Assembly (NCBI RefSeq): GCF_000312365.2
Contig: NZ_HG003686.1
Location: 882,538-946,537 of the forward strand
Direction of reading: 5' to 3'
DNA from: Anaerococcus provencensis
Lineage (GTDB): Bacteria > Bacillota > Clostridia > Tissierellales > Peptoniphilaceae
DNA: 64,000 bases
Shown here in pieces: positions 1 through 7,531 of this stretch. Position numbers and translations under genes: made by a program. Under the pieces are notes generated by a model. The model ran no database searches. It was given only the letters and a program-made list of their open reading frames with translations, and was not told the DNA's origin. Position 1 is the first letter of the stretch. Every line of letters starts with the position of its first letter.

Positions 1-412
1 CATCGACTCTCCTATTATTTTGATTTACCATAGTATCTAATGTTATGGAATCAATAGTATCATTTATAGCTTCATCTAATTTATTAAAGGCGAAATATGC
101 CCTACATTCATTGTCACAATGACTACCATCTTCAAGGCAACCTGTTACATTAAAAGTACCCTCAAGAACTCTTAAAACTTCACCAACTGTTATTTGATCA
201 AGTTTTTTTACTAGCTTGTATCCGCCTTTTGGACCTCTAGTGGATTCAACTATATTAGCATTTTTAAGTAACCTTATGAGTTGTTCAAGGTAGTTATCAG
301 ATAAATCAAGATTTTCTGATATTTCAGAAACAGGTATATATCCTCTATCTTCATTTTCTGCCAAGTAGCATATAGCTCTTAGCCCATATTTACTTCTAGT
401 TGATAATTTCAT
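1..412 (-). CDS. Rrf2/IscR-family transcriptional regulator (3' end cut by window edge)
   Basis: Small winged-helix DNA-binding regulator of the Rrf2 family, which senses iron-sulfur, cysteine or redox state. The frame opens at an ATG at 412 behind AGGAG, which overlaps the end of the upstream gene, and stays open to base 2, giving about 137 visible residues against a usual 135-150. The N-terminus MKLSTRSKYGLRAI and the wing motif STRGPKGGY (about residues 57-65) are typical of the family. Three cysteines at about 92, 99 and 103 fit the IscR-type iron-sulfur ligand region (C-x6-C-x3-C; spacing differs a little from E. coli IscR), so a cluster-binding form is more likely than CymR. It is the last visible gene of the rplU-comEA run. 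Targets cannot be seen here. Confidence 0.85.
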   Translation of the reverse strand, partial: MKLSTRSKYGLRAICYLAENEDRGYIPVSEISENLDLSDNYLEQLIRLLKNANIVESTRGPKGGYKLVKKLDQITVGEVLRVLEGTFNVTGCLEDGSHCDNECRAYFAFNKLDEAINDTIDSITLDTMVNQNNRRVD

Positions 413-420
413 TATATCTC

Positions 421-1041
421 CTATACAGTTATCAAATCTTTAAGAGATTGATAAAATTTCTCTCCAATTCCATTTACATTTTTTATATCTTCTATAGTTT
501 CAAATGTGTTAGATTCTCTATATTCTAAGATTGAATCAGCTCTCTTGTCTCCAATATTTGGCAAGGTCATCAATTCTTCCTTGCTGGCCTTATTGATATT
601 TATTTTATCCTTACTAGAGTCTTTGCTATCAGATGATATGATTGGTATTGTATCAGCAGTATCTACTGAACTTATTTCATAGATACTAGGTATGTATATT
701 TTCATCTCATCTTCAAGCTTCATGGCAAGGTTTAAATCTTTTGCGTTTGCATTTTCTGTCAAACCACCAGCTTTTTTAATCAAATCATCAAGCCTGTCAC
801 CATCTTCAAATTCGTAGACACCTTCTTTACCAATCTCACCAGAAATGTAGACTTTCATTTCATTTATTTCAACATTGTCGTCTTTATCTGCAGGTGATAA
901 TGCATCAGAGGATGTATCAAGTAAAGAAATTTCTGATCCTAATAAATCATCTTCGTTATTCTTGACATAGTTATTAGCAAATAAAGCCACAACAACTATG
1001 ATTAGACCCATTATAATTTTATCTTTTCTCTTATCATCCAT
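421..1041 (-). CDS. comEA: ComEA-like helix-hairpin-helix DNA-binding protein
   Basis: Membrane-anchored DNA-binding protein of the ComEA type, which in competent bacteria captures double-stranded DNA outside the membrane for uptake. A single N-terminal membrane anchor lies at about residues 10-25. An SLBB-type domain follows at about 62-118 (KVYISGEI to IYIPS), then a linker, then a C-terminal helix-hairpin-helix domain at about 147-205 with both hairpins visible (PNIGDKRA and VNGIGEKF). At 206 aa it matches the usual Firmicutes length. comEC and comEB are not next to it; it sits between rsfS and an Rrf2 regulator. The architecture is clear, but a role in natural transformation is inferred. 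Confidence 0.87.
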   Translation of the reverse strand: MDDKRKDKIIMGLIIVVVALFANNYVKNNEDDLLGSEISLLDTSSDALSPADKDDNVEINEMKVYISGEIGKEGVYEFEDGDRLDDLIKKAGGLTENANAKDLNLAMKLEDEMKIYIPSIYEISSVDTADTIPIISSDSKDSSKDKININKASKEELMTLPNIGDKRADSILEYRESNTFETIEDIKNVNGIGEKFYQSLKDLITV

Positions 1042-1069
1042 TTTGAAAACCTAGCAATTTATGAGAAGA

Positions 1070-1378
1070 TTATTCTTCCCATAAATCGTCTATTCCATAA
1101 AATTCTCTTTGTCTTTGTGTGAAGATATGAACTATAATATCATCAGCATCCATTAGTATCCATTCACCTTCACGCAAACCTTCTTTAGATAGCAATTCAT
1201 ATCCGTTTTTATTAAGCTCTTCTTCAATATAGTCTGCTAGAGCTTTTGTTTGAATAACTGAAGTACCTGTTGCAATCACAAAGGTATCTGCAATAGAAGA
1301 ATCGCTTAGTTCTAAAACATTAATATCTTCAGCTTTTCTATCATCTAAAACTTTTAAAATAATATCTAATTTATTCAT
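1070..1378 (-). CDS. rsfS: Ribosome silencing factor RsfS
   Basis: Small protein that binds ribosomal protein L14 on the 50S subunit and blocks joining with 30S during starvation. At 102 aa it is close to the family length, and it carries the conserved core VLELSDSSIADTFVIATGTS followed by GEWILMDADDIIVHIF. The start ATG has an AAGGAG site just upstream and overlaps the end of yqeK by 8 bases. The order nadD-yqeK-rsfS is the classic Firmicutes arrangement, which supports the call and suggests translational coupling. Confidence 0.95.
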   Translation of the reverse strand: MNKLDIILKVLDDRKAEDINVLELSDSSIADTFVIATGTSVIQTKALADYIEEELNKNGYELLSKEGLREGEWILMDADDIIVHIFTQRQREFYGIDDLWEE

Positions 1379-1925
1379 TTTTCTCCTTAATCAAATAGTT
1401 GTAAGCACTGATAGTAAGTGGATGAATCAAAACCTGCTTATTGGTCAAATAGATAATATTGTGACTTAAGCTATATAGAATTGCTTTGTCAATATCTTTT
1501 TTTGCCAAATCCCTTAATTCATCTACGCCCGGATAAGATCTTTCAGGTTCTATGGCATCTGCTAGGTAAATTATTTTTTCTAATTCACTCATATTTTCTT
1601 TGCCCGTAGTGTGATATCTTATAGCATCAAGTACTTGGTCATTATCTATATTATACACTTTTTTAGCTACTTCTGCTCCTAAAAAAGAATGCAAAACAGA
1701 TTTATAATTGATAGTCTCAGAGCTTATATTAGCAGCAAATAATTTTAGATACTTATCTTCATTGTACTTTGCGCAATCGTGAAGTATTGCTGCAGTTTTA
1801 ACTAAATCATCATCAACGTTTTTGTTAAGTTTTAGGGCAGTTTCCATTACCCTTTTTGAGTGCTTGAATCTTTTTGATCCAATATCTTCTACCAAGTTAT
1901 TTTCCCATTTTTTTAAATCATACAT
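1371..1925 (-). CDS. yqeK: HD-domain bis(5'-nucleosyl)-tetraphosphatase YqeK
   Basis: HD-domain phosphohydrolase of the YqeK family, shown in other Firmicutes to cleave diadenosine tetraphosphate symmetrically to ADP. Metal-binding residues are visible in order: H in KHSKRVMETA (about 22), the HD pair in ILHDCAKY (about 50), H in LHSFLGAEVA (about 79), H in YHTTG (about 105) and D in IYLADAIEP (about 122). The length of 184 aa is normal. The start overlaps the nadD stop by a few bases and its own end overlaps the rsfS start, so it is translated as part of the obg-nadD-yqeK-rsfS chain. Confidence 0.93.
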   Translation of the reverse strand: MYDLKKWENNLVEDIGSKRFKHSKRVMETALKLNKNVDDDLVKTAAILHDCAKYNEDKYLKLFAANISSETINYKSVLHSFLGAEVAKKVYNIDNDQVLDAIRYHTTGKENMSELEKIIYLADAIEPERSYPGVDELRDLAKKDIDKAILYSLSHNIIYLTNKQVLIHPLTISAYNYLIKEKNE

Positions 1926-2514
1926 ATAGATTGTGTGCTCCTATAAAATCTATAACTTCATCAGTCACAAGGTATTTTATACTCTTACCCTCTTTTACCA
2001 ATCCTCTTATTAGGGTAGAAGATATGTTAATGTTTAAGTTGTTTATAAGATAGATTTCTTGGTTATCCTTTTTTATTTGATCAACTTTTTTCACAAGATC
2101 ACTGTCACTATCGGTATTTGATCTTGTAAAGACAATTAACTTATCATTTAAAATTTTTTCATAATTTTTCCAAGTATCGATTGTCATAAATGAGTCTTCC
2201 CCCATGATATAATAGAACTCATCTTCTGGATAAGTGTTTTTGAAATATTCTAAAGTTTCATGAGTATAAACTACGTCATCATTTCTAGCTTCATAGGTGG
2301 AAAGCTCTACCCTTGGATTGTCAGCTATTGCTCTTTTTACCATTTCAATCCTAAGGTCGGCCTTGGTTTTTTGTTTGTTTACTTTGTGTGGTGGATTGGA
2401 ACTTGGAAGAATTATAATCTTATCTATGTCTAGGAAATTGAACACATTTTCCATGACTATTAGATGTCCAATATGGATTGGATCAAATGTTCCTCCATAT
2501 AAACCTATTTTCAT
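1918..2514 (-). CDS. nadD: Nicotinate-nucleotide adenylyltransferase NadD
   Basis: Transfers AMP from ATP to nicotinate mononucleotide to make deamido-NAD, an essential NAD biosynthesis step in the cytosol. The nucleotidyltransferase signature GGTFDPIHIGH is at residues 8-18 and the second motif ISSTLIR is near residue 164. At 198 aa it has the standard length. It lies between yhbY and yqeK, as in many Firmicutes, and overlaps yqeK at its 3' end. NAD kinase, another step in NAD(P) supply, is also in this window at about 52 kb. Confidence 0.96.
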   Translation of the reverse strand: MKIGLYGGTFDPIHIGHLIVMENVFNFLDIDKIIILPSSNPPHKVNKQKTKADLRIEMVKRAIADNPRVELSTYEARNDDVVYTHETLEYFKNTYPEDEFYYIMGEDSFMTIDTWKNYEKILNDKLIVFTRSNTDSDSDLVKKVDQIKKDNQEIYLINNLNINISSTLIRGLVKEGKSIKYLVTDEVIDFIGAHNLYV

Positions 2515-2526
2515 AATATATCCTGA

Positions 2527-2811
2527 CTAAATATCGTATTTATTTTCGTCATTTTGTCTATAGATAGTAATAATACTTCCTAAATGATTGACAAACTCAG
2601 CATTCAATTCTTCTAATAGTGTTTTTACTATCTCATCTTGGTCATCTAGGTTGTTATTTAATACTTTAATTTTTATAAGTTCACGAGCCTCTAACGCCTC
2701 GTCTATGGCTCCTATAGTTTCTTTAGTAAGTGAGTTTTTGCCTATATTTATAACTGGCTTAAAATCATGGCTTTCTGCCTTTAATTTTGCTCTTTGTTTA
2801 CCACTAATCAT
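2527..2811 (-). CDS. yhbY: YhbY-type CRM-domain RNA-binding protein
   Basis: Small single-domain CRM (KH-like) protein that associates with pre-50S ribosomal particles. The family pattern is visible: LRAxAH-like start (KQRAKLKAESHDFKPVINIGKN), the GxG-type loop around residues 21-26, then ELIKIKVLNN and a C-terminal HLGSIITIYR. At 94 aa it is of usual length. It lies between obg and nadD, both ribosome- or housekeeping-linked, and is spaced by only a few bases from each, so it belongs to the rplU operon. Confidence 0.92.
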   Translation of the reverse strand: MISGKQRAKLKAESHDFKPVINIGKNSLTKETIGAIDEALEARELIKIKVLNNNLDDQDEIVKTLLEELNAEFVNHLGSIITIYRQNDENKYDI

Positions 2812-2819
2812 TGTTCCTC

Positions 2820-4100
2820 CTATTCATAATACTCAAAGACAATATCGCCAACTGCAACACTATCTCCTTGCTCAATTCCCATTTCCTTTAATTTATCAAA
2901 AACTTCCATTTCTCTAAGTGTTTTTTCAAAGAACATACGAGAATCATAGTCCTCAAGATTTACTTTTTCTAAAAGGTTATCAATTCTTTTGCCAAATACA
3001 ACAAAGATTTCATTATCTTTTGCAAATTGTAAGTCGTAGTCTATTTCCCTGTTATAATATTCTTCTAGGAAGTTCTCATCAACATCTTCCATAAGGTCAA
3101 ATTTCTTATCTTCACTTTGTAAAAGAATGTCATAGCTTGCATCTAAAAGTTTCTTAATGCCATTAGTTGTTGCTGCGGATATTTGATAAATATCATAAGT
3201 ATCACCAAAAGTTTTAATAAAGTTCTCTGCGTTATTATTAGTATCTAGATCACTTTTATTTAAGGCAACAATCATTGGTTTGTCGGCTAAATTTTCATTG
3301 TATAATTTTAATTCCTCGTTGATAAGTTTAAAATCTTCTATTGGATCTCTTCCTTCAATTCCTGAAATATCAACTAGGTGGATAAGAACTCTACATCTTT
3401 CTATATGCCTTAAAAAGTCATGTCCTAAACCTTGACCTTCGTTAGCTCCTTCTATGAGGCCTGGAATATCTGCGACTATAAAAGATCTTTCATTATCTAT
3501 ATTTACTACACCTAGGTTTGGATCTATGGTTGTAAAATGATAGTTTGCAATCTTTGGCTTGGCAGAAGAGATTACAGAAATCAAGGTTGATTTACCAACA
3601 TTTGGTAGACCGACAAGTCCAACATCAGCTAAGACTTTTAGTTCAAGAAGCAAATCTATCTCTTGTCCCTTTTTACCATTTTCTGCAAAACGAGGTGCTT
3701 GACGAATGGAATTTTTGAAATGAACATTTCCTCTACCGCCTTTTCCCCCTTTTGCTATTAGAAACTCTTCTCCATCTAGTTTAAAATCTTTGATAATGGT
3801 ATTAGAGTTTGCCTCCCTTAGTATTGTTCCAACTGGAACTTTGATGATTAAATCATCACCTTTTTTGCCAAATTTCTTGTTTTTACCACCTGGTTGACCA
3901 TTTTGCGCCTTATATTTACTTTTGTATCTGAATTCATCTAGGGTAGATAGGTTTCTTGTAGCTTTAATAATGATACTACCACCATTGCCACCGTCACCAC
4001 CAGCTGGTCCACCTGTCGGCTCGTATTTTTCCCTACGCCAAGCTACAGCTCCATTTCCGCCATCTCCAGCTTTTAGACTAATTTTTGCAAAATCTATCAT
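2820..4100 (-). CDS. obg: Obg (CgtA) ribosome-assembly GTPase
   Basis: Essential GTPase for 50S subunit maturation and stringent-response signalling. Three domains are seen: a glycine-rich Obg fold (residues 1-157, with GGKGGRGN near 118), the G domain (G1 GLPNVGKST at 164-172, DIPGL switch II, NKSD), and the C-terminal OCT domain ending near 426. The length matches Bacillus Obg (428 aa). It follows rpmA, but an intrinsic terminator lies in the 54-base gap, so its expression relative to L27 and L21 may be reduced by partial read-through. Confidence 0.97.
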   Translation of the reverse strand: MIDFAKISLKAGDGGNGAVAWRREKYEPTGGPAGGDGGNGGSIIIKATRNLSTLDEFRYKSKYKAQNGQPGGKNKKFGKKGDDLIIKVPVGTILREANSNTIIKDFKLDGEEFLIAKGGKGGRGNVHFKNSIRQAPRFAENGKKGQEIDLLLELKVLADVGLVGLPNVGKSTLISVISSAKPKIANYHFTTIDPNLGVVNIDNERSFIVADIPGLIEGANEGQGLGHDFLRHIERCRVLIHLVDISGIEGRDPIEDFKLINEELKLYNENLADKPMIVALNKSDLDTNNNAENFIKTFGDTYDIYQISAATTNGIKKLLDASYDILLQSEDKKFDLMEDVDENFLEEYYNREIDYDLQFAKDNEIFVVFGKRIDNLLEKVNLEDYDSRMFFEKTLREMEVFDKLKEMGIEQGDSVAVGDIVFEYYE

Positions 4101-4120
4101 AAAAATTTCCTTTCATATGA

Positions 4121-4143
4121 AAAAAACCTGCCGAAAAGGCAGG
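4121..4143 (-). terminator. Intrinsic terminator/attenuator between rpmA and obg
   Basis: On the minus strand a 6-bp stem (CCTGCC/GGCAGG) with a TTTTC-type loop is followed directly by six T. It lies 12 bases past the rpmA stop and 20 bases before the obg start. As obg has no obvious promoter of its own in the gap, partial read-through seems likely. Confidence 0.8.
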
Positions 4144-4154
4144 CTAAGTTTTTC

Positions 4155-4448
4155 TTAGGCAATATCTTGTTTTGGATAAACAGAAACTTGTTTTCTGTCG
4201 CGTCCTTTTCTTTCAAATTTTACAATTCCTTCGCATGATGCGTATAGAGTATCATCTCCACCTTTTTTTACATTGTTGCCTGGGTGGATTTTTGTTCCTC
4301 TTTGTCTAACGATGATTGTTCCAGCGTTTACGAATTGACCATCAGCTCTTTTTGTGCCTAGTCTCTTACTTTCTGAATCTCTACCGTTTTTAGAAGAAGA
4401 TACCCCTTTTTTACTTGAAAATCTTTGTAAGTTAATATTTAAAATCAT
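4155..4448 (-). CDS. rpmA: 50S ribosomal protein L27 with cleavable N-terminal extension
   Basis: L27 sits at the peptidyl-transferase centre. The mature core ([21 protein letters not shown] onward) is preceded by about 10 residues, ILNINLQRF, matching the Firmicutes pre-L27 extension cut after a conserved phenylalanine by the protease Prp. The prp gene is directly upstream, 1 base away. Length is 97 aa. The start ATG has AGGAG just upstream (GGAGATATAATATG). The gene is third in the rplU-prp-rpmA operon and is followed by an intrinsic terminator. Confidence 0.97.
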   Translation of the reverse strand: MILNINLQRFSSKKGVSSSKNGRDSESKRLGTKRADGQFVNAGTIIVRQRGTKIHPGNNVKKGGDDTLYASCEGIVKFERKGRDRKQVSVYPKQDIA

Positions 4449-4449
4449 A

Positions 4450-4761
4450 TTATATCTCCTTATAATTTAATTTTACAAAGTTATTATAACTTTGCTCTAA
4501 GGTCCATATTCCTGTCTTAAAACTTGTAAATACCACTTCTGCCTTTTCATTTGTTTGATAGGCCATTAGTTTCATAATTTCATCGTCATCCTTAAATGAA
4601 AATTCATCAATGTATAACTCAAGAGTATTTACACAGGTGTAAGCAAGTATGCTTACTGCTGAACAAACTATGTCCTTGCCATACTCATCATAATCGGCAT
4701 GGCCACTTATTTCAAATCCTACAATGTTTTCTTTTTTTAATAAAAGATTAACATTAATCAT
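4450..4761 (-). CDS. prp: Ribosomal-processing cysteine protease Prp
   Basis: Cysteine protease (YsxB family) that removes the N-terminal extension of L27 in Firmicutes and related phyla. The catalytic His and Cys are visible at about H21 (in [12 protein letters not shown]) and C33 (in IVCSAVSI). The length, 103 aa, is typical. It lies between rplU and rpmA with spacing of 3 bases or less, the conserved arrangement that places the protease beside its substrate. Family function is experimentally known in Staphylococcus aureus; here it is inferred from sequence and position. Confidence 0.95.
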   Translation of the reverse strand: MINVNLLLKKENIVGFEISGHADYDEYGKDIVCSAVSILAYTCVNTLELYIDEFSFKDDDEIMKLMAYQTNEKAEVVFTSFKTGIWTLEQSYNNFVKLNYKEI

Positions 4762-4764
4762 TTA

Positions 4765-5076
4765 TTATAAAGAAATACTGTTAATTTTAACTAAAGTATA
4801 TGGTTGTCTGTGACCTTGTTTTTTTCTATACATTTTCTTAGGTTTATATTTGAAAACGACGATTTTCTTATCTTTTGCTTGGTCTTCGATAGTTGCAGAA
4901 ACTTTTGCATTTTCTACTGTTGGAGCTCCAACTTTTACATCACTATCTCCACCAACTAAAAGTACTTCATCAAATTCAACAGTTTCGCCTACTTCGTATG
5001 GTAGTTTTTCAACTCTAACTAGGTCGCCTTCTGATACTTTATATTGTTTTCCACCTGTTTTAATAATTGCGTACAT
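4765..5076 (-). CDS. rplU: 50S ribosomal protein L21
   Basis: Large-subunit ribosomal protein that binds 23S rRNA. The N-terminus [18 protein letters not shown] and the C-terminal signature [15 protein letters not shown] are diagnostic; the length is 103 aa. AGGAGG lies 7 bases before the ATG. It is the first gene of its operon, directly behind a consensus promoter and a structured leader, which suggests autogenous control by L21. Confidence 0.98.
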   Translation of the reverse strand: MYAIIKTGGKQYKVSEGDLVRVEKLPYEVGETVEFDEVLLVGGDSDVKVGAPTVENAKVSATIEDQAKDKKIVVFKYKPKKMYRKKQGHRQPYTLVKINSISL

Positions 5077-5143
5077 AGGTGTCCTCCTAACTTCTTAAAT
5101 TCTCGCCAGCGTAGGTGATCAGTACCCAAACTGAGCGGTTTAC
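5077..5143 (-). promoter_or_regulatory. Candidate L21 leader RNA (rplU 5'UTR)
   Basis: About 70 bases of untranslated leader run from the expected transcription start to the rplU ATG. It contains a stem TCAGT/ACTGA (5130-5134 with 5119-5123, 6-base loop), followed by CACCTACGCTGGCGAGAA and AGGAGG. Position and sequence resemble the ribosomal L21 leader of Firmicutes, thought to bind L21 as autoregulator. The match is from memory of the family and was not tested against a covariance model. Confidence 0.65.
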
Positions 5144-5149
5144 CTTATA

Positions 5150-5178
5150 ATAATACTAATATAATAGTATTTTGTCAA
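5150..5178 (-). promoter_or_regulatory. rplU operon promoter
   Basis: Minus-strand -35 TTGACA (5178-5173), a 17-base spacer and -10 TATTAT (5155-5150). It is a near-consensus housekeeping promoter, with the start predicted about 70 bases before rplU, fitting a strong ribosomal-protein operon. Confidence 0.8.
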
Positions 5179-5188
5179 ATATTTTATC

Positions 5189-6349
5189 TTATATTCTTAT
5201 AATTTCTATTGTATCTAGAGCCTCATCTACTAATTTGTCTATATCAAGTTTTTCTTCGCTCATTTTTATATAGTGAAGTTTAGGTTTTGTTAGTGGATTA
5301 TCTGGGGCAAATATTGAACAACAATCATCAAATGGTTCAATTGACTTTTCATAAGATCCAATGTCCTTTGATAAATCAACTATGTCTTTTTTATCCATTG
5401 CTATTAGTGGTCTTAGTAATGGTAAGCTTGTTGCTTCTTCTACTACAGATAGGGATTCTAGGGTTTGACTAGCTACTTGACCTAGACTATCTCCAGTAAT
5501 TAATGCCTTATATTCATATTTTTCTGAAAGCTTTTCTGCAATTCTAACCATAAATCTTCTAGATAAAATGGTTGTTTCACGCCTATCACAGTTTGTTGCA
5601 ATAGCCTTGTAAATTTCAGATAAGTTTACCATAAATAAGTTCATTGGTCCAGTATAATCGCTCATAATTTCTGCTAAATCAATTGCTTTTTGCTTAGCTT
5701 TAAGAGATGTGTAAGGATAGGAATGGAAATGTAATGCATTGACTTTCATGCCACGTTTTGCCATCAAGTATCCAGCAACAGGCGAATCTATTCCTCCTGA
5801 TAGCATCAATAGTCCATTACCACTAGATCCTATAGGAAGTCCTCCAAGACCAGCATATCTTTTTGAATATATATAGGCATTGTTCTTAATATCTATAAAA
5901 ACCTTAAAATCAGGATTGTGAATATCAACCTTTAGATTTGGGAACTCATCCAAAATCTTATCACCCATCAACATATTAAATTCAGGTGATTGATATTTAA
6001 AGGACTTATCAACTCTCTTTGTTTGAACTTTGAAAGTTAACTCATCTTCTCCGTAAGCATCTATTATAGATTTTTTGATTGCCTCAAATATATCTTCTTC
6101 ATTTTTTTCTGTCCTATACACTATATCTATATATGCTATACCAAATACTTTTTGTAATTGTTCAATAATAGCGTCAAAATTATCTTCGCAAGCTTCTATA
6201 TATAACTTGGCACTTTCTGTATAGTACTTATCGTAGCCGATAGATTTTATATTTTTAAATATATGGGATAGGGCGTTGTTATAAAATTGCTTCCTATTTG
6301 CTCCCTTGAGAAATAGCTCTCCAAAACTTACTGATATTAGAGCTTTCAT
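5189..6349 (-). CDS. thiI: tRNA 4-thiouridine synthetase ThiI
   Basis: Adenylates and thiolates uridine 8 of tRNA, and in some bacteria also supplies sulfur for thiamine thiazole. An N-terminal ferredoxin-like/THUMP region (about 1-165) precedes a PP-loop AANH domain with the motif SGGIDSPVAGYL near residue 180. A C-terminal CCSIFAP element is present. There is no rhodanese extension: 386 aa matches the short Firmicutes form, which takes sulfur from a dedicated cysteine desulfurase. That gene is directly upstream with a 4-base ATGA-type overlap. Confidence 0.96.
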   Translation of the reverse strand: MKALISVSFGELFLKGANRKQFYNNALSHIFKNIKSIGYDKYYTESAKLYIEACEDNFDAIIEQLQKVFGIAYIDIVYRTEKNEEDIFEAIKKSIIDAYGEDELTFKVQTKRVDKSFKYQSPEFNMLMGDKILDEFPNLKVDIHNPDFKVFIDIKNNAYIYSKRYAGLGGLPIGSSGNGLLMLSGGIDSPVAGYLMAKRGMKVNALHFHSYPYTSLKAKQKAIDLAEIMSDYTGPMNLFMVNLSEIYKAIATNCDRRETTILSRRFMVRIAEKLSEKYEYKALITGDSLGQVASQTLESLSVVEEATSLPLLRPLIAMDKKDIVDLSKDIGSYEKSIEPFDDCCSIFAPDNPLTKPKLHYIKMSEEKLDIDKLVDEALDTIEIIRI

Positions 6350-7464
6350 ATCATAACCTTTCTAATTTCACTAATACTGTTTTTTAAAACCTTAATAGTC
6401 TTGTCAATATCTTCCTTGCTAGTTGTATCTGTAAAAGAAAATCTAATTACACCATCTTTGTAAGCATCATCAACACCTAGAGCTTCCAGAATCCTATTAT
6501 TGTTTCCCTTAGAACAAGCTGATCCACTTGATACATATATCTCTTCTTGCTCTAACATATGGAGCAAAACTTCAGATTTAATATTTTTAAAGGCTACTGA
6601 TAGTATGTGAGGAGCAAAATTATCATCTGGTGAATTAATTTCTATATCTTCGATATTATCTAAAATCTCATTTCTCATATAGAGATTTAAATTTTTGATA
6701 GATTCTCTATCAAAATTTTCCATATGCTCTTTTAGAGCTACTCCCATGGCATATATAGCTGGGTGATTATCTGTCCCACTAGATATAACTTGTTGACGAC
6801 CTCCAAATAAAACTGGTTTTAATTTTGGTAAGATATTTTTCTTAACATAGAGACCTCCTACTCCCTTTGGACCATGGAATTTGTGGGCAGAAAAACTCAT
6901 TAAGTCAACTCCGAGTTTTTTTACATCACAATTTATTTTCCCCAAGGCTTGGGTTGCGTCTATGTGTAGGATGATATTTTTACCCTTAAGAATTTTACTA
7001 ATGGAAGTAATATCTTGGATTGTTCCAATTTCGTTGTTTACATAGATTATTGAAACCAGTTTTACATCTTTATCATCTATCTTTTCCTTTAATTCTGCCA
7101 AATCTATGTAGCCATGCCTATCCGTTTTTAAATAAATTACTTCTTTGTAAGGATATGAATTAAAGCTATCAAAAACAGATGAATGTTCAATAGAAGTTGT
7201 AATTGCCTTTGAATTATCACCACTAAAGGAACTTATAACTATATTATTGGCTTCAGTGGCTCCCTTGGTGAAATAAATATCGTTAGGATTGGCATTAATA
7301 ACTTTTCCGATTATTTTCTTTGATTCATCAATCAATTCTTCAGATTTCATGCCAAAAGAATGCAGAGATGAAGAATTTGAAAAATATGTATTCTCTGCAA
7401 AATCTCGTGCTTCCTGGCTTTTTTTTGATATTTGTGTAGTAGCTGCATTATCTAAATATATCAT
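6346..7464 (-). CDS. Cysteine desulfurase (NifS/IscS type) paired with ThiI
   Basis: PLP enzyme that takes sulfur from cysteine as a persulfide. The PLP lysine is in SAHKFHGPKGVGG (about residue 196) and the catalytic cysteine in SSGSACSKGNNN (about residue 316); the N-terminal YLDNAATT motif is intact. Length is 372 aa. It overlaps thiI by 4 bases, so its likely role is to charge ThiI, as NifZ does in Bacillus, rather than general iron-sulfur assembly. AAAGGAG precedes the ATG. Confidence 0.94.
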   Translation of the reverse strand: MIYLDNAATTQISKKSQEARDFAENTYFSNSSSLHSFGMKSEELIDESKKIIGKVINANPNDIYFTKGATEANNIVISSFSGDNSKAITTSIEHSSVFDSFNSYPYKEVIYLKTDRHGYIDLAELKEKIDDKDVKLVSIIYVNNEIGTIQDITSISKILKGKNIILHIDATQALGKINCDVKKLGVDLMSFSAHKFHGPKGVGGLYVKKNILPKLKPVLFGGRQQVISSGTDNHPAIYAMGVALKEHMENFDRESIKNLNLYMRNEILDNIEDIEINSPDDNFAPHILSVAFKNIKSEVLLHMLEQEEIYVSSGSACSKGNNNRILEALGVDDAYKDGVIRFSFTDTTSKEDIDKTIKVLKNSISEIRKVMI

Positions 7465-7519
7465 AGCATCTCCTTTAAGTATATAATTATATTACTAACT
7501 TTAATATATACAAATCAAG

Positions 7520-7525
7520 TATAAT
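7520..7525 (+). promoter_or_regulatory. Candidate -10 box of the RNase H-like gene
   Basis: TATAAT on the plus strand ends 6 bases before the ATG at 7532; the -35 region is poor. If used, transcription would start at or next to the A of the ATG, giving a nearly leaderless mRNA. No Shine-Dalgarno sequence is seen, which is consistent. Confidence 0.4.
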
Positions 7526-7531
7526 AAAAAT

